From contig NZ_JAPVBI010000002.1 of the NCBI RefSeq assembly GCF_026967925.1, positions 797,628 through 861,627 of the forward strand: a stretch of 64,000 nt of DNA. Reading direction: 5' to 3'. The position numbers and the translations under genes are program-made. This document shows, in pieces, positions 26,196 through 37,270 of this stretch (positions are counted from its first letter, which is position 1; each line of letters begins with the position of its first letter). This DNA is from Modestobacter sp. VKM Ac-2985. GTDB lineage: Bacteria > Actinomycetota > Actinomycetes > Mycobacteriales > Geodermatophilaceae. The notes below the pieces were generated by a model. It searched no databases, was not told the origin of the DNA, and saw nothing but the letters and a program-made list of their open reading frames with translations.

Positions 26196-28714
26196 TGACC
26201 CTCACCCCGGCCACCCCCGAGCCCGCGCCGGCGCTGCCGCCGGGCGCACCCGGTCCGCACACGCCGCCCGATGCCGTGCACTGCACCATCGACGGCTTCC
26301 CGGTCGCCGTGCCGAAGGGCACGCTGATCATCCGGGCCGCCGAGCAGATCGGCATCCAGATCCCGCGCTTCTGCGACCACCCGCTGCTCGACCCGATCGG
26401 TGCCTGCCGGCAGTGCCTGGTCGAGGTGGAGGGGCAGCGCAAGCCGGTGGCCTCCTGCACCACCCCGGTGACCCCGGACATGGTGGTGCAGACCCAGCTC
26501 ACCAGCCCGGTCGCGGACAAGGCCCAGCAGGGCACGATGGAGCTGCTGCTGGTCAACCACCCGCTGGACTGCCCGGTCTGCGACAAGGGCGGGGAGTGCC
26601 CGCTGCAGAACCAGGCGATGAGCAACGGGCGCGCCGAGTCCCGCTTCGTGGAGACCAAGCGCACCTACCCCAAGCCGCTGCCGATCAGCTCCCAGGTGCT
26701 GCTGGACCGCGAGCGTTGCGTGCTCTGCGCCCGCTGTACCCGGTTCAGCCAGCAGGTGGCCGGTGACCCGTTCATCGAGCTGTTCGAGCGCGGCGCGCTG
26801 GAGCAGGTGGCGATCTACGAGGACGAGCCGTTCGAGTCCTACTTCTCCGGCAACACCACGCAGATCTGCCCGGTCGGCGCGCTCACCAGCGCCACCTACC
26901 GGTTCCGCGCCCGCCCGTTCGACCTGCGCAGCGAGCCGAGCGTCTGCGAGCACTGCGCCAGCGGCTGCGCCCAGCGCACCGACTACCGGCGCGGCACGGT
27001 GACCCGGCGGCTGGCCGGGGATGACCCGGCGGTCAACCAGGAGTGGAACTGCGACAAGGGCCGGTACGCCTTCCGCTACGCCAGCAGCAACGAGCGGCTG
27101 ATGACGCCGATGGTCCGCCGGGACGGTGCGCTGCAGCCGGCCTCGTGGCCGGAGGCCTGGGCCGCCGCGGCCGAGGGGCTGCGGGCGGCGCGCGCGGCCG
27201 GCGGGGTCGGGGTGCTGCCCGGTGGCCGGCTGACCGTCGAGGACGCCTACGCCTACGCCGCCTTCGCCCGCGTGGCGCTGGGCACCAACGACGTCGACGC
27301 CCGGGCCCGTGCCCACTCCGCCGAGGAGCTGGACTTCCTGGCCACGCACGTCGCCGGCACCGCCCCCGGTGCCGGGGCGGTCAGCTACGACGACCTGACC
27401 GCCGCTCCCGCGGTGCTGCTGGTCGGCTTCGAGCCGGAGGAGGAGTCGCCGATCGTCTTCCTGCGGCTGCGCCGGGCCGTGCGGACGGCGGGCATGCAGG
27501 TGTTCGACGTCGCCCCCTTCGGCACCCGGGCCGCGGAGAAGCTGCAGGCCACCGTGCTGAGCACCGTCCCGGGCCAGGAGGCCCAGCTGCTCCGCGACCT
27601 GGCCGCCAACCCGGTGGACGGCGTGCTGGCCGACGCGGCCGTCGCCCTCTTCCGCCCGGGCGCGGTGATCCTGGCCGGGGAGCGGCTGGCCGAGCTGCCG
27701 GGCGGGTTCTCCGCGGTCAGCGCCCTCGCCGCCGAGACCGGCGCCCGGATCGGCTGGGTGCCCCGCCGGGCGGGGGAGCGGGGCGCGGTCGAGGCCGGCG
27801 CGCTGCCGACCCTGCTCCCGGGTGGGCGCACCGTCGCCAACGCCGCCGACCGGGCCGCCGTCGCCCAGCGCTGGGGAGCCGACGTCCCGGCGACCCCGGG
27901 GCGCGACCTCACCGGCATCCTCACCGCCGTGCGCGGCGGCGACCTGGCCGGTCTCCTGGTCGGGGGCGTCGACCCCGCCGACCTGCCCGACCCGCTGCTG
28001 GCCGAGCAGGCGCTGCAGAACGCCCGGTTCGTGGTCAGCCTGGAGCTGTTCCCGACCGCGGTCACCGCACACGCCGACGTCGTCCTCCCGGTCGCCGCCG
28101 CCCCGGAGAAGGCCGGCAGCTACCTGGACTGGGAGGGCCGGGTCCGCTCGTTCGACGCGACCCTGCACGGCTCCGGGCAGCTCACCGACGGCCGGGTGCT
28201 CCAGGGCCTGGCCGAGCACCTCGGCGTCGACCTGCGGGTGGGCTCGGTGACCGAGGTGCGCGCCCAGCTGACCGCGCTCGGCGGGGCCGCGCAGGCACCC
28301 GCCGGCACCGGGGCCGACGTCGCCCCGGCACCGCTGCCGGAGCTCGCCGACGACGAGGCGGTGCTCGCCTCCTGGCGGCAGCTGGTCGACGTCGGGACGC
28401 TGCAGCGGGAGGAGCCGGCGCTGGCCGGCACCGCCCGTCCCCCGGTCGCCCGGCTCGGCAAGGACGCCGCCCGCCGGCTCGGCGTGGCCGACGGCGACCC
28501 GCTCACCGTCACCGGTCCGGCCGGGGCGGTCACCCTGCCGGTGCGGCTGGTCGAGATGCCCGACGGGGTGGTCTGGCTGCCGATGCGCTCCCCGGGCAGC
28601 GAGGTCCGCACCCAGCTCGGGGCCGGCCCCGGCGCCGTCGTCCGGCTCGCCGGACCGCCGCCCACCCCGGCCGGCGCGACGTCTCTCTCGAGCCTGCGGG
28701 GAGCCCAGGAGTGA
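26195..28714 (+). CDS. nuoG: NADH-quinone oxidoreductase subunit G
   Basis: 839 residues. N-terminal ferredoxin-like [2Fe-2S] domain ([18 protein letters not shown]), then 4Fe-4S ligands in [15 protein letters not shown] and [12 protein letters not shown], a further cluster at [13 protein letters not shown] with a later cysteine at EWNCDKGR (an N7-type motif), and a molybdopterin-oxidoreductase-like C-terminal domain that no longer binds the cofactor in complex I. Overlaps nuoF by one base and nuoH by four. Confidence 0.96.
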   Translation: MTLTPATPEPAPALPPGAPGPHTPPDAVHCTIDGFPVAVPKGTLIIRAAEQIGIQIPRFCDHPLLDPIGACRQCLVEVEGQRKPVASCTTPVTPDMVVQTQLTSPVADKAQQGTMELLLVNHPLDCPVCDKGGECPLQNQAMSNGRAESRFVETKRTYPKPLPISSQVLLDRERCVLCARCTRFSQQVAGDPFIELFERGALEQVAIYEDEPFESYFSGNTTQICPVGALTSATYRFRARPFDLRSEPSVCEHCASGCAQRTDYRRGTVTRRLAGDDPAVNQEWNCDKGRYAFRYASSNERLMTPMVRRDGALQPASWPEAWAAAAEGLRAARAAGGVGVLPGGRLTVEDAYAYAAFARVALGTNDVDARARAHSAEELDFLATHVAGTAPGAGAVSYDDLTAAPAVLLVGFEPEEESPIVFLRLRRAVRTAGMQVFDVAPFGTRAAEKLQATVLSTVPGQEAQLLRDLAANPVDGVLADAAVALFRPGAVILAGERLAELPGGFSAVSALAAETGARIGWVPRRAGERGAVEAGALPTLLPGGRTVANAADRAAVAQRWGADVPATPGRDLTGILTAVRGGDLAGLLVGGVDPADLPDPLLAEQALQNARFVVSLELFPTAVTAHADVVLPVAAAPEKAGSYLDWEGRVRSFDATLHGSGQLTDGRVLQGLAEHLGVDLRVGSVTEVRAQLTALGGAAQAPAGTGADVAPAPLPELADDEAVLASWRQLVDVGTLQREEPALAGTARPPVARLGKDAARRLGVADGDPLTVTGPAGAVTLPVRLVEMPDGVVWLPMRSPGSEVRTQLGAGPGAVVRLAGPPPTPAGATSLSSLRGAQE

Positions 28715-30150
28715 CCGTCTTCGCCGCCGCCGACCAGCCCACGCTGGAGGACTTCGGGAACGACGTCTGGTGGATCGTGCTCATCAAGATCGTCGGCATC
28801 TTCGGGGTGCTGGTGCTGATGACGCTGTTCGCCATCGTCTTCGAGCGCAAGGTCGTCGCCCGGATGCAGCAGCGGATCGGCCCCAACCGGGTCGGGCCGC
28901 GTGGCTACCTGCAGAGCCTCGCCGACGGCCTGAAGCTGGCGTTCAAGGAGGACATCATGCCGGCGCTGGCCGACAAGCCGGTGTACTTCCTGGCGCCGGT
29001 CATCGCCACCATCCCGGCCTTCCTGGCCTTCTCCGTCATCCCGCTCGGCCCGACGGTCAGCATCTTCGGCGAGCGCACGCCCCTGCAGCTCGTCGACTCC
29101 CCGATCGGGGTCCTCATCGTGCTGGCCGCCTCGGCGATGGGCGTCTACGGCATCGTGCTCGGTGGCTGGGCATCCGGGTCGACCTACCCGCTGCTCGGCT
29201 CGCTGCGCAGCGCGGCGCAGATGATCAGCTACGAGATCGCGATGGGCCTGTCGATCGTCGCGGTGTTCCTCTACGCCGGTTCGATGTCGACCTCGGAGAT
29301 CGTGGCCGCCCAGGCCGACGGCACCGAGCTGTCCTTCTTCGGCCTGGAGTTCACCGGGCCCAGCTGGTACGCCGTCCTGCTGCCGGTCTCCTTCGTCATC
29401 TACGTCATCGCCGTGGTGGGCGAGACCAACCGGGCGCCCTTCGACCTCCCCGAGGCCGAGAGCGAGCTCGTCGGCGGTTTCCACACCGAGTACTCGTCGC
29501 TGAAGTTCGCGCTGTTCTTCCTGGCCGAGTACATCAACATCGTCACCGTCTCCGCGCTGGCCGCCACGCTGTTCCTCGGCGGCTGGCGGGCGCCCTGGCC
29601 GATCTCCATCTGGGACGGCGCCAACACCGGCTGGTGGCCGCTGTTGTGGTTCTTCGCCAAGGTCGTCGTCGCGCTGTTCTTCTTCGTCTGGCTCCGCGGC
29701 ACGCTGCCCCGGCTCCGTTACGACCAGTTCATGCGCTTCGGCTGGAAGGTGCTGGTCCCCGTCGGGCTGGTCTGGATCCTCGTGGTGGCGACGCTGCGCG
29801 CCGTCGCCCGGGAGTCCGACCTGGACGCCGGTCAGGTCGCCGTCTTCGTCGGGGTGCCGATCGCCCTGGTGCTGCTGGGCGGCCTGCTGCTCGCCTCCCG
29901 GATGCGCAACCGGGACACCCGGGTCGCCGCCCGCGAGGCCGCCGCCGGCGGGCCGGCGCCGGCCGAGCCGCAGGTGCTGGACCCCCAGGGCCGGGACCGG
30001 GCCTCCGGCGGGTTCCCGGTGCCCCCGATGGACCTGGTCGTCCCGCCCTCGCCACGGCTGCGCCGCCGCGAGTCCGTCGGCGCCGGGACCGTGGTCGGCA
30101 CCGGCCGGCGCAGCAGCTCGACCACGCCTGAGGAGACCGACGATGTCTGA
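28711..30150 (+). CDS. nuoH: NADH-quinone oxidoreductase subunit H
   Basis: 479 residues. Membrane subunit at the junction with the peripheral arm, forming part of the quinone channel. Signature [20 protein letters not shown] and the acidic loop [17 protein letters not shown] are intact; eight or so membrane helices. A hydrophilic C-terminal tail of about 80 residues exceeds the usual length. GTG start overlaps the nuoG stop; the C-terminus overlaps nuoI by eight bases. Confidence 0.96.
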   Translation: MTVFAAADQPTLEDFGNDVWWIVLIKIVGIFGVLVLMTLFAIVFERKVVARMQQRIGPNRVGPRGYLQSLADGLKLAFKEDIMPALADKPVYFLAPVIATIPAFLAFSVIPLGPTVSIFGERTPLQLVDSPIGVLIVLAASAMGVYGIVLGGWASGSTYPLLGSLRSAAQMISYEIAMGLSIVAVFLYAGSMSTSEIVAAQADGTELSFFGLEFTGPSWYAVLLPVSFVIYVIAVVGETNRAPFDLPEAESELVGGFHTEYSSLKFALFFLAEYINIVTVSALAATLFLGGWRAPWPISIWDGANTGWWPLLWFFAKVVVALFFFVWLRGTLPRLRYDQFMRFGWKVLVPVGLVWILVVATLRAVARESDLDAGQVAVFVGVPIALVLLGGLLLASRMRNRDTRVAAREAAAGGPAPAEPQVLDPQGRDRASGGFPVPPMDLVVPPSPRLRRRESVGAGTVVGTGRRSSSTTPEETDDV

Positions 30151-30823
30151 GCCCACCCCGCCGCCCGCCGCCGAGCCGACGTCAGGCGCCAGCCCGGCCC
30201 GGCGCGAGGGCACGGCCATCGCCCGGCAGTCCTCCACGGCGCCGTCCACCACAGCCCCCGGCAAGCGGTCCAGCTGGCTGCCCGGGCCCGCGCAGGGGTT
30301 CGGCGTCACCTTCGCCACGATGTTCAAGAAGGTGACGACCGAGTCCTACCCCGAGGTCCCGAAGCAGACCAAGCCGCGCTACCACGGCCGGCACGTGCTC
30401 AACCGGCACCCCGACGGCCTGGAGAAGTGCGTGGGCTGCGAGCTCTGTGCCTGGGCCTGCCCGGCCGACGCCATCTACGTCGAGGGCGGGGACAACACCG
30501 AGGACGCCCGCTTCTCCCCGGGTGAGCGCTACGGCGCCGTCTACCAGATCAACTACCTGCGCTGCATCTTCTGCGGGCTGTGCATCGAGGCCTGCCCCAC
30601 CCGGTCGCTGACGATGAGCAACGACTTCGAGCTCGCCGACGACGACCGCCAAGCGCTGATCTACACCAAGGAACAGCTGATGGCCCCGCTGCTGCCCGGG
30701 ATGGAGCAGCCCCCGCACCCGATGCGGCTGGGCGAGAACGAGCAGGACTACTACGTGCGCGACCCCAAGGCGGCGTCCCCGACGCAGCAGGCGGCCGAAC
30801 CGGTGATCGAGGAACGGGCATGA
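30143..30823 (+). CDS. nuoI: NADH-quinone oxidoreductase subunit I
   Basis: 226 residues. Two 4Fe-4S clusters (N6a, N6b) are bound by [12 protein letters not shown] (Cys96, 99, 102, 106) and [12 protein letters not shown] (Cys141, 144, 147, 151). The first 50 residues are a Pro/Ser/Thr-rich extension not needed for the fold. ATG start lies inside the end of nuoH and the stop overlaps nuoJ. Confidence 0.96.
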   Translation: MSEPTPPPAAEPTSGASPARREGTAIARQSSTAPSTTAPGKRSSWLPGPAQGFGVTFATMFKKVTTESYPEVPKQTKPRYHGRHVLNRHPDGLEKCVGCELCAWACPADAIYVEGGDNTEDARFSPGERYGAVYQINYLRCIFCGLCIEACPTRSLTMSNDFELADDDRQALIYTKEQLMAPLLPGMEQPPHPMRLGENEQDYYVRDPKAASPTQQAAEPVIEERA

Positions 30824-31707
30824 GCGTGCTGGCCATGGGGGTGGTGGCAGCCGCTGCGGACACCGGGGTGGTCATCGGCACCGGGGAGACGATCGTCTTC
30901 TGGGTGCTCGCCCCGGTCGCCCTGGCCGGCGCGCTGGGCATGGTGCTGTCGAAGAACGCCGTCCACTCCGCGCTCTGGCTGGTGCTCACCATGCTCAGCC
31001 TGGGCGTGTTCTACGTCGTCCAGGAGGCGCCGTTCCTGGGTGCGGCACAGATCATCGTCTACACCGGCGCGATCATGATCCTGTTCCTGTTCGTGCTCAT
31101 GCTGGTCGGCCGGGAGAGCTCGGACTCGGTGGTCGAGACGCTGCGCGGGCAGCGGGTGGCGGCGATCGTGCTGGGGATCGGCTTCGCCGGGCTGGTCGGC
31201 GCCGGCATCGCGCGGGCCACCGAGGAGCTGCCGGTCGTCGGGCTCACCGCGGTGCAGGGCACCGTGGGCGGGCCGGCCGCCGGCAACGTCGAGGCGATCG
31301 CCGCCGTGCTGTACGGCCGCTTCGTGCTGGCCTTCGAGGTCACCGGCGCGCTGCTCATCGTGGCCGCGGTCGGCGCGCTGCTGCTCACCCACGCGGAACG
31401 GGAGCCCGGCACGCAGCGCAGCCAGAAGGAGCGCTCGCGGGCCAGGTTCCTCACCGACCGGCCGCAGACGCTGCCCGGGCCCGGCGTGTACGCACGGGCC
31501 AACTCCATCGCCGCGCCCGGCCGGCTGCCCGACGGCAGCCCGGCGCCGAGCAGCTTCGCCACCGGGGTCGAGCCGGTGCGGGTCGACGAGCTGCCGCGCA
31601 CCGGCAGCGTCGGCGCCGAACGGGAGGGGCTGCCGCACGCAGGCGGCACCGACGCCGCGCTCGGCACGACGACGCCGGGCACGACGCGGGAGGGGGGCCC
31701 GGCATGA
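30820..31707 (+). CDS. nuoJ: NADH-quinone oxidoreductase subunit J
   Basis: 295 residues. Five membrane helices in the first 200 residues with the conserved pi-bulge helix region [19 protein letters not shown]. The remaining 95 residues form a hydrophilic low-complexity tail absent from short NuoJ proteins. ATG start overlaps the nuoI stop; the stop overlaps nuoK. Confidence 0.94.
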   Translation: MSVLAMGVVAAAADTGVVIGTGETIVFWVLAPVALAGALGMVLSKNAVHSALWLVLTMLSLGVFYVVQEAPFLGAAQIIVYTGAIMILFLFVLMLVGRESSDSVVETLRGQRVAAIVLGIGFAGLVGAGIARATEELPVVGLTAVQGTVGGPAAGNVEAIAAVLYGRFVLAFEVTGALLIVAAVGALLLTHAEREPGTQRSQKERSRARFLTDRPQTLPGPGVYARANSIAAPGRLPDGSPAPSSFATGVEPVRVDELPRTGSVGAEREGLPHAGGTDAALGTTTPGTTREGGPA

Positions 31708-32003
31708 CGATCACCAACTACCTGGTGCTCGCGGCGATCCTGTTCACCATCGGCGCGGTCGGCGTCCTGGTACGGCGCAACGCGATCGTGGTGTTCATGT
31801 GCATCGAGCTGATGCTCAACTCGGTGAACCTCACGCTGATCACCTTCGCCCGCAGCACCGGGACGGTGGAAGGCCAGGTCATCGCCCTGTTCGTGATGGT
31901 CGTCGCCGCCGCGGAGGTGGTCGTCGGCCTGGCCATCATCATGTCGATCTACCGCACCCGCCGCTCGGCCTCCGTCGATGACGTCAACCTGCTGAAGTAC
32001 TGA
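31704..32003 (+). CDS. nuoK: NADH-quinone oxidoreductase subunit K
   Basis: 99 residues, three membrane helices, MrpC-like. The conserved buried glutamates of the proton channel are seen in [14 protein letters not shown] and [13 protein letters not shown]. Start ATGA overlaps nuoJ. Followed by a 19-base gap containing GGGGA before nuoL. Confidence 0.96.
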   Translation: MTITNYLVLAAILFTIGAVGVLVRRNAIVVFMCIELMLNSVNLTLITFARSTGTVEGQVIALFVMVVAAAEVVVGLAIIMSIYRTRRSASVDDVNLLKY

Positions 32004-32022
32004 GCGGAACGGGGACCCAGGA

Positions 32023-33939
32023 GTGAACGAGGTCGTGCCTGCGTCGGTGCCGGTCGACGGGCTGTTGTCCGTCACGTGGCTGGTGATCGTGCTGCCGCTG
32101 GCCGGCGCCGCGCTGCTGCTGCTGGGTGGGCGGCGCACCGACCGGTGGGGGCACCTGCTGGCCACCGGCACCGTGGTCGCCGCGTTCGCCCTGGCCGTGG
32201 GCTGCACCCTCGCGCTGACCGGGCGCGCCGGCCGCGCGGTGAGCCTGGACCTGTTCACCTTCATCGACACCGGCAGCCTCGACGTCACCGCCGGGCTGCT
32301 CCTGGACCCGCTGTCGGCGGTCTTCGTCCTGCTGATCACCGGGGTCGGGGCGCTGATCCACGTCTACTCGATCGGCTACATGGCGCACGACCCCGGCCGC
32401 CGCCGGTTCTTCGCCTACCTCAACCTCTTCGTCGCGGCGATGCTGCTGCTGGTGCTGGGCAACAGCTTCGTGGCCCTCTACGTCGGCTGGGAGGGCGTCG
32501 GCCTGGCGTCCTACCTGCTCATCGCGTTCTGGCACACCCGCCCGGCGGCCGCCACGGCGGCCAAGAAGGCATTCCTGATGAACCGGGTCGGGGACGTCGG
32601 CCTGGCGCTGGCGATCTTCCTGATGTTCGCCCAGCTCGGGACGACGTCCTACGCCGGCGTCTTCGGTTCGGTGGGGCTGCTCGCCGGCGGCACCGTCACC
32701 GCGATCGGGCTGCTCCTGCTGCTGGGCGCCTGCGGCAAGTCCGGCCAGTTCCCGCTGCAGGCCTGGCTGCCCGACGCGATGGAGGGCCCGACCCCGGTCT
32801 CGGCGCTGATCCACGCCGCCACGATGGTGACCGCCGGGGTCTACCTGATCGCCCGCAGCGCCCCGCTCTACGACGCCACGCCCACCGCGCGCACCGTCGT
32901 CCTGGCCGTCGGTGCGGTCACCCTGCTCATCGGGGCCATCGCCGGCTGCGCGCACGACGACATCAAGAAGGTGCTGGCCTACTCCACGGTCAGCCAGATC
33001 GGCTACATGTTCCTGGCCGTCGGGCTGGGCCCGGTCGGCTACGCGGCCGCCATCGCCCACCTGCTGGCCCACGGCTTCTTCAAGGCCGGGCTGTTCCTCG
33101 GCGCCGGCTCGGTGATGCACGCGATGGACGACACCGTCGACATGCGCCGCTTCGGCGGCCTGGCCAGGCGGCTGCCGATCACCTTCGTCACCTTCGGGCT
33201 GGGCTACCTGGCGTTGATCGGCTTCCCGTTCCTCTCCGGCTGGTGGACCAAGGACGCGATCATCGAGGTCGCCCTGGACCGCGGCGGCTGGTCGGGCTGG
33301 CTGCTCGGTGGGGTCGCCGTCCTCGGCGCCGGGCTCACCGCCTTCTACATGACCCGGCTGATGCTGATGACCTTCTTCGGCCAGCCACGGTGGGAGGACG
33401 GCGTGCACCCGCACGAGGCGCCACCGTCCATGACGGCGCCGATGGTGCTGCTCGCCGTCGGGTCGGTCGCCGCCGGCTTCCTGCTGGTGGCGGTCTTCCC
33501 GCTCAGCGGCTGGCTGGAGCCGGTGTTCGGGGAACCGGAGGAGGCCGCGCACCTGGTGTCGCCGCTGGTGGTCAGCATCGTCGTCACCGTCGTCGTCGCC
33601 CTCGGGGCGCTCACCGCCTGGCTGTACGTCGGTCGCCGCGAGGTGCCCACGACGGCGCCGGCCCGCGTCTCACCGGTGGTCACCGCCGCCCGCCGCGGCC
33701 TCTACGCCGACACGGTCAACGAGTCGCTCGTCATGCGTCCGGGGGTGTGGCTGACCCGCGCGCTGGTCTGGCTGGACGCCCGCGGGGTGGACGGCGCGGT
33801 CAACGGCGCGGCCGCGGCCCTGGGCGGCGGATCGGCCCGGCTGGGGCGGGTGCAGACCGGGTTCGTCCGCAGCTACGCCCTGGGCATCCTCGGCGGCGCG
33901 GTGCTGGTCGCCGGTGCGCTGCTCGCGGTGACGGCATGA
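32023..33939 (+). CDS. nuoL: NADH-quinone oxidoreductase subunit L
   Basis: 638 residues, the distal antiporter-like proton-pumping subunit. Signature regions YVGWEGVGLASYLLI, the channel lysines in KSGQFPLQAWLPDAMEGPTP and the HDDIKKVLAYSTVSQIGYM block are present; about 16 membrane helices. The GTG at 32023 has GGGGA eight bases upstream; a GTG at 32035 is an alternative. Between its stop and nuoM lies a 15-codon bridging reading frame (33936-33983). Confidence 0.96.
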   Translation: MNEVVPASVPVDGLLSVTWLVIVLPLAGAALLLLGGRRTDRWGHLLATGTVVAAFALAVGCTLALTGRAGRAVSLDLFTFIDTGSLDVTAGLLLDPLSAVFVLLITGVGALIHVYSIGYMAHDPGRRRFFAYLNLFVAAMLLLVLGNSFVALYVGWEGVGLASYLLIAFWHTRPAAATAAKKAFLMNRVGDVGLALAIFLMFAQLGTTSYAGVFGSVGLLAGGTVTAIGLLLLLGACGKSGQFPLQAWLPDAMEGPTPVSALIHAATMVTAGVYLIARSAPLYDATPTARTVVLAVGAVTLLIGAIAGCAHDDIKKVLAYSTVSQIGYMFLAVGLGPVGYAAAIAHLLAHGFFKAGLFLGAGSVMHAMDDTVDMRRFGGLARRLPITFVTFGLGYLALIGFPFLSGWWTKDAIIEVALDRGGWSGWLLGGVAVLGAGLTAFYMTRLMLMTFFGQPRWEDGVHPHEAPPSMTAPMVLLAVGSVAAGFLLVAVFPLSGWLEPVFGEPEEAAHLVSPLVVSIVVTVVVALGALTAWLYVGRREVPTTAPARVSPVVTAARRGLYADTVNESLVMRPGVWLTRALVWLDARGVDGAVNGAAAALGGGSARLGRVQTGFVRSYALGILGGAVLVAGALLAVTA

Positions 33940-33983
33940 CCACCCCTGACACCCCCAACCGCGGAGAGGCGGCCCAGCCGTGA
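33936..33983 (+). CDS. Possible 15-residue bridging mini-ORF between nuoL and nuoM
   Basis: ATG overlaps the nuoL stop (ATGA) and its TGA overlaps the nuoM GTG (GTGA). The peptide is MTTPDTPNRGEAAQP. Elsewhere in this operon adjacent genes overlap directly; here the mini-frame fills the 40-base gap exactly and could keep ribosomes coupled from nuoL to nuoM. No homology can be judged for such a short peptide. Confidence 0.3.
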   Translation: MTTPDTPNRGEAAQP

Positions 33984-35644
33984 GCGACGTCCCCTGGCTG
34001 GTCCTGATGATCGCCGTCCCGGCGGTCGGTGCGGCGGTGGTCGCGGCGCTGCCGCCCGCCCGGGAGGCGCTGGCCCGCCAGCTCGCCCTGGCGGTGAGCC
34101 TGCTCGTCCTGCTGCTCGCCGTGCTCACCACGATCGCCTTCGACCCCGGTGGTGAGCGGTTCCAGCTGACCACCTCGGTGGCCTGGATCCCCGACTTCGG
34201 GGTCGAGTTCGCCCTCGGTGTCGACGGCATCGCGCTGTCGATGCTGCTGCTGATCGGTGTGCTGGTGCCGGTCGTCGTCGGCGCCTCGTGGCGGGACACT
34301 CCCGTGCCCCGCCCGGGCCGCCCGGCGCGGTCGATGACCGCCTTCTGGGCCTGGCTGCTGCTGCTCGAGTCGCTGATGGTCGGGGTCTTCGCCGCCACCG
34401 ACGTCTTCCTGTTCTACGTCTTCTTCGAGGCCATGCTCGTGCCGATGTACTTCCTGATCGGCAGCTTCGGCGGCCCGAACCGGCAGTACGCCGCGGTGAA
34501 GTTCTTCCTGTACAGCCTGCTCGGCGGGCTGGTCATGCTCGCCTCGGTGATCGGGCTGTACGTGGTCAGCAACTCGCAGCTGGGCGAGGGCACCTTCGCC
34601 TTCGACGCGCTGCGCCAGCTGGAGATCGACCCGAACGTGCAGAAGCTGCTGTTCGCCGGCTTCTTCCTCGCCTTCGCGATCAAGGCGCCGCTGGTGCCCT
34701 TCCACACCTGGCTGCCCGACTCCGGAGCCGAGGCGCCCATCGGCGGCGCCGTGCTGCTGGTGGGGGTGCTCGACAAGGTCGGCACCTTCGGCTTCCTCCG
34801 CTACTGCCTGCCGCTGTTCCCCGACGCGTCCCGCGACCTGGCCCCCTGGGTGCTGGCGCTCGCGGTCGCCGGGATCATCTACGCGGCGCTGCTCGCCGTC
34901 GGGCAGAGCGACATGAAGCGGCTGGTGTCCTACACCTCGATCGCCCACTTCGGCTTCATCGCGCTGGGCATCTTCGCCTTCACCACCGAGGCGGCGACCG
35001 GCGCGGTGCTCTACATGGTCAACCACGGCATCGCGACCGGCCTGCTGTTCATCGTCGTCGGCATGGTGATCGCCCGCGGCGGCTCCCGGCAGATCCGCGA
35101 CTACGGCGGGCTGGCGGCCAAGGCGCCGTTGCTGGCCGGCGTCTTCCTGCTCGCCGGCCTGGCGTCGCTGGCGCTGCCGGGCACCAACAGCTTCGTCAGC
35201 GAGTTCCTGGTGCTCATCGGGGCGTTCCCGACCCGCCCGGTCTTCACGATCATCGCCACCGTCGGCATCGTGCTGGCCGCCCTCTACGTGCTGCTGATGT
35301 ACCAGCGGGTCATGCACGGACCGCCGCGCGGCGTGCTCCTGGTCGAGGAGGACAGGGCCGAGGACGGCGACACCGTGCGGCCGGCCTCCGGCGCGGGAGG
35401 CGCGACCGCGGTGCTGGAGGCGCCGGTGCGGGCCAGGGTGCTGGCGGTGCGTGACCTCTCCCGCCGGGAGATCGCCGTCGTCACGCCGCTGGTCGCCCTG
35501 ATCCTGGTGCTCGGGGTGTACCCGCAGCCGCTGATCGAGCTGATCAGCCCGGCGGTCGAGGCGACGATGACCGACATCGGTGTCGACCCCGGGGGCAGCA
35601 CGCCGGCTGCACCGGGCAGCACCGGGACCGGGGGGACCGACTGA
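33980..35644 (+). CDS. nuoM: NADH-quinone oxidoreductase subunit M
   Basis: 554 residues, antiporter-like proton-pumping subunit. Conserved FFEAMLVPMYFLIG, the KAPLVPFHTWLPDSGAEAP channel region and the SDMKRLVSYTSIAHFGFI block are present; 14 membrane helices expected. GTG start with GGAGAGG about ten bases upstream. An insertion rich in Glu/Asp and Gly near residues 455-490 precedes the last helix. The stop shares a base with the nuoN ATG. Confidence 0.96.
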   Translation: MSDVPWLVLMIAVPAVGAAVVAALPPAREALARQLALAVSLLVLLLAVLTTIAFDPGGERFQLTTSVAWIPDFGVEFALGVDGIALSMLLLIGVLVPVVVGASWRDTPVPRPGRPARSMTAFWAWLLLLESLMVGVFAATDVFLFYVFFEAMLVPMYFLIGSFGGPNRQYAAVKFFLYSLLGGLVMLASVIGLYVVSNSQLGEGTFAFDALRQLEIDPNVQKLLFAGFFLAFAIKAPLVPFHTWLPDSGAEAPIGGAVLLVGVLDKVGTFGFLRYCLPLFPDASRDLAPWVLALAVAGIIYAALLAVGQSDMKRLVSYTSIAHFGFIALGIFAFTTEAATGAVLYMVNHGIATGLLFIVVGMVIARGGSRQIRDYGGLAAKAPLLAGVFLLAGLASLALPGTNSFVSEFLVLIGAFPTRPVFTIIATVGIVLAALYVLLMYQRVMHGPPRGVLLVEEDRAEDGDTVRPASGAGGATAVLEAPVRARVLAVRDLSRREIAVVTPLVALILVLGVYPQPLIELISPAVEATMTDIGVDPGGSTPAAPGSTGTGGTD

Positions 35645-37188
35645 TGGGCGCCATCGAGGCACCGGACCTGTCCTATGCGGCGCTCGCGCCGCTGCTGTTC
35701 GTCTTCGGCGCCGCGGCGGTGGGCGTTCTGGTCGAGGCGTTCGCCCCCCGGGCGGTGCGCCACCCCGTGCAGGTGGCGATCGCCCTGGTCGGCACGATCG
35801 GGGCCCTCGTCGCCACGGTGCTGCTGGCCGGCACCCAGGACGTCACCGCGGCCGGGGCGCTGGCCGTCGACGGACCGGCCCTGTTCCTGCAGGGGACGAT
35901 CGCCGTCCTGGGCGCGCTGTCGGTGCTGCTGTTCAGCGAGCGCGCCCTGGACCCGGCCCGTTCGGCGTTCGTCGCCGCCGCCGCGGTGCCGGCCGGCAGC
36001 GTCCGGGACCGGGAGCTGGCCACCTCCGAGCGGGTGCAGACCGAGGTCTACCCGCTGGCCACCTTCGCCATCGGCGGCATGATGCTGTTCACCGCCGCCA
36101 ACGACCTGCTGATCATGTTCGTGGCGCTGGAGGTGCTCAGCCTGCCGCTGTACCTGCTGTGCGGGCTGGCCCGCCGCCGGCGGCTGCTGTCCCAGGAGGC
36201 GGCGGTCAAGTACTTCCTGCTCGGTGCCTTCGCCTCGGCGTTCTTCCTGTACGGGCTCGCCCTCGTCTACGGGGCCACCGGCAGCGTGCGGCTGTCCGAC
36301 ATCCGGGTGGCCGTGGTCACCGAGGGCGGGAGCGCCCTCATGGTGCTCGGGCTCGGCCTGCTCGTCGTCGGGCTGATGTTCAAGGCCAGCGTCGCGCCCT
36401 TCCACAGCTGGACCCCGGACGTCTACCAGGGCGCACCCACGGCGGTGACCGCCTTCATGGCCGCGGCCACCAAGGTCGCCGCCTTCGGGGCGGTGCTGCG
36501 GCTGCTCTACGTCGCCTTCGGCACCGCCGACTGGACCTGGCGCCCGCTGGTCTACGCCCTGGCGATCGCCTCGATGGTCGTCGGCGCGGTGCTCGGACTG
36601 ACCCAGACCGACGTCAAGCGGATGCTGGCCTACTCCTCGATCGCCCACGCCGGCTTCCTGCTCACCGGGGTCATCGGCCTCGGCCCGGACGGCACCGGCT
36701 ACGGGCTGGCCGCGACGATGTTCTACCTGCTCGCCTACGGCCTCACCACGCTCGGCGCGTTCGGGCTGCTCACCCTCGTCCGGGACGGCGACGGCGAGGC
36801 CACCCACCTCTCCCAGTGGGCCGGCCTGGCCCAGCGCTCCCCGCTCGTGGCCGCCCTGATGACCTTCTTCCTGCTGGCCCTCGCCGGGATACCGCTGACC
36901 AGCGGGTTCACCGGCAAGTTCGCCGTCTTCCGGGCCGCCATCGAGGTCGGCGCCTGGCCGCTGGTCGTCACCGCCCTGGTCGCCAGTGCGATCGCGGCGT
37001 TCTTCTACCTGCGGGTGGTCGTGCTCATGTACTTCTCCGACCCGGCACCCGACGGCCCCACGGTCGGCGTCCCCGGGCTGCCGACGACGATCGTGCTGGC
37101 GATCACCGCGGCGGCCACGCTGGTGCTCGGCGTCCTGCCGGGGTCGGTGCTGGACCTGGCCGAGTCGGCGGCGGTGTTCGTCGGCTGA
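35644..37188 (+). CDS. nuoN: NADH-quinone oxidoreductase subunit N
   Basis: 514 residues, third antiporter-like subunit and last gene of the operon. Conserved FVALEVLSLPLYLLCGLAR, channel motif KASVAPFHSWTPDVYQGAPT and TQTDVKRMLAYSSIAHAGF are present. ATG start overlaps the nuoM stop. No terminator hairpin is evident before the polyprenyl synthase gene 83 bases downstream. Confidence 0.96.
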   Translation: MGAIEAPDLSYAALAPLLFVFGAAAVGVLVEAFAPRAVRHPVQVAIALVGTIGALVATVLLAGTQDVTAAGALAVDGPALFLQGTIAVLGALSVLLFSERALDPARSAFVAAAAVPAGSVRDRELATSERVQTEVYPLATFAIGGMMLFTAANDLLIMFVALEVLSLPLYLLCGLARRRRLLSQEAAVKYFLLGAFASAFFLYGLALVYGATGSVRLSDIRVAVVTEGGSALMVLGLGLLVVGLMFKASVAPFHSWTPDVYQGAPTAVTAFMAAATKVAAFGAVLRLLYVAFGTADWTWRPLVYALAIASMVVGAVLGLTQTDVKRMLAYSSIAHAGFLLTGVIGLGPDGTGYGLAATMFYLLAYGLTTLGAFGLLTLVRDGDGEATHLSQWAGLAQRSPLVAALMTFFLLALAGIPLTSGFTGKFAVFRAAIEVGAWPLVVTALVASAIAAFFYLRVVVLMYFSDPAPDGPTVGVPGLPTTIVLAITAAATLVLGVLPGSVLDLAESAAVFVG

Positions 37189-37270
37189 TCGGGACCGGTG
37201 GACCGGGGCGGTGGAGGTGGAGCAGGCCGGTGGGCCGGAGGCTGTGGACGACGGCTATCTTCGTCGGTTG

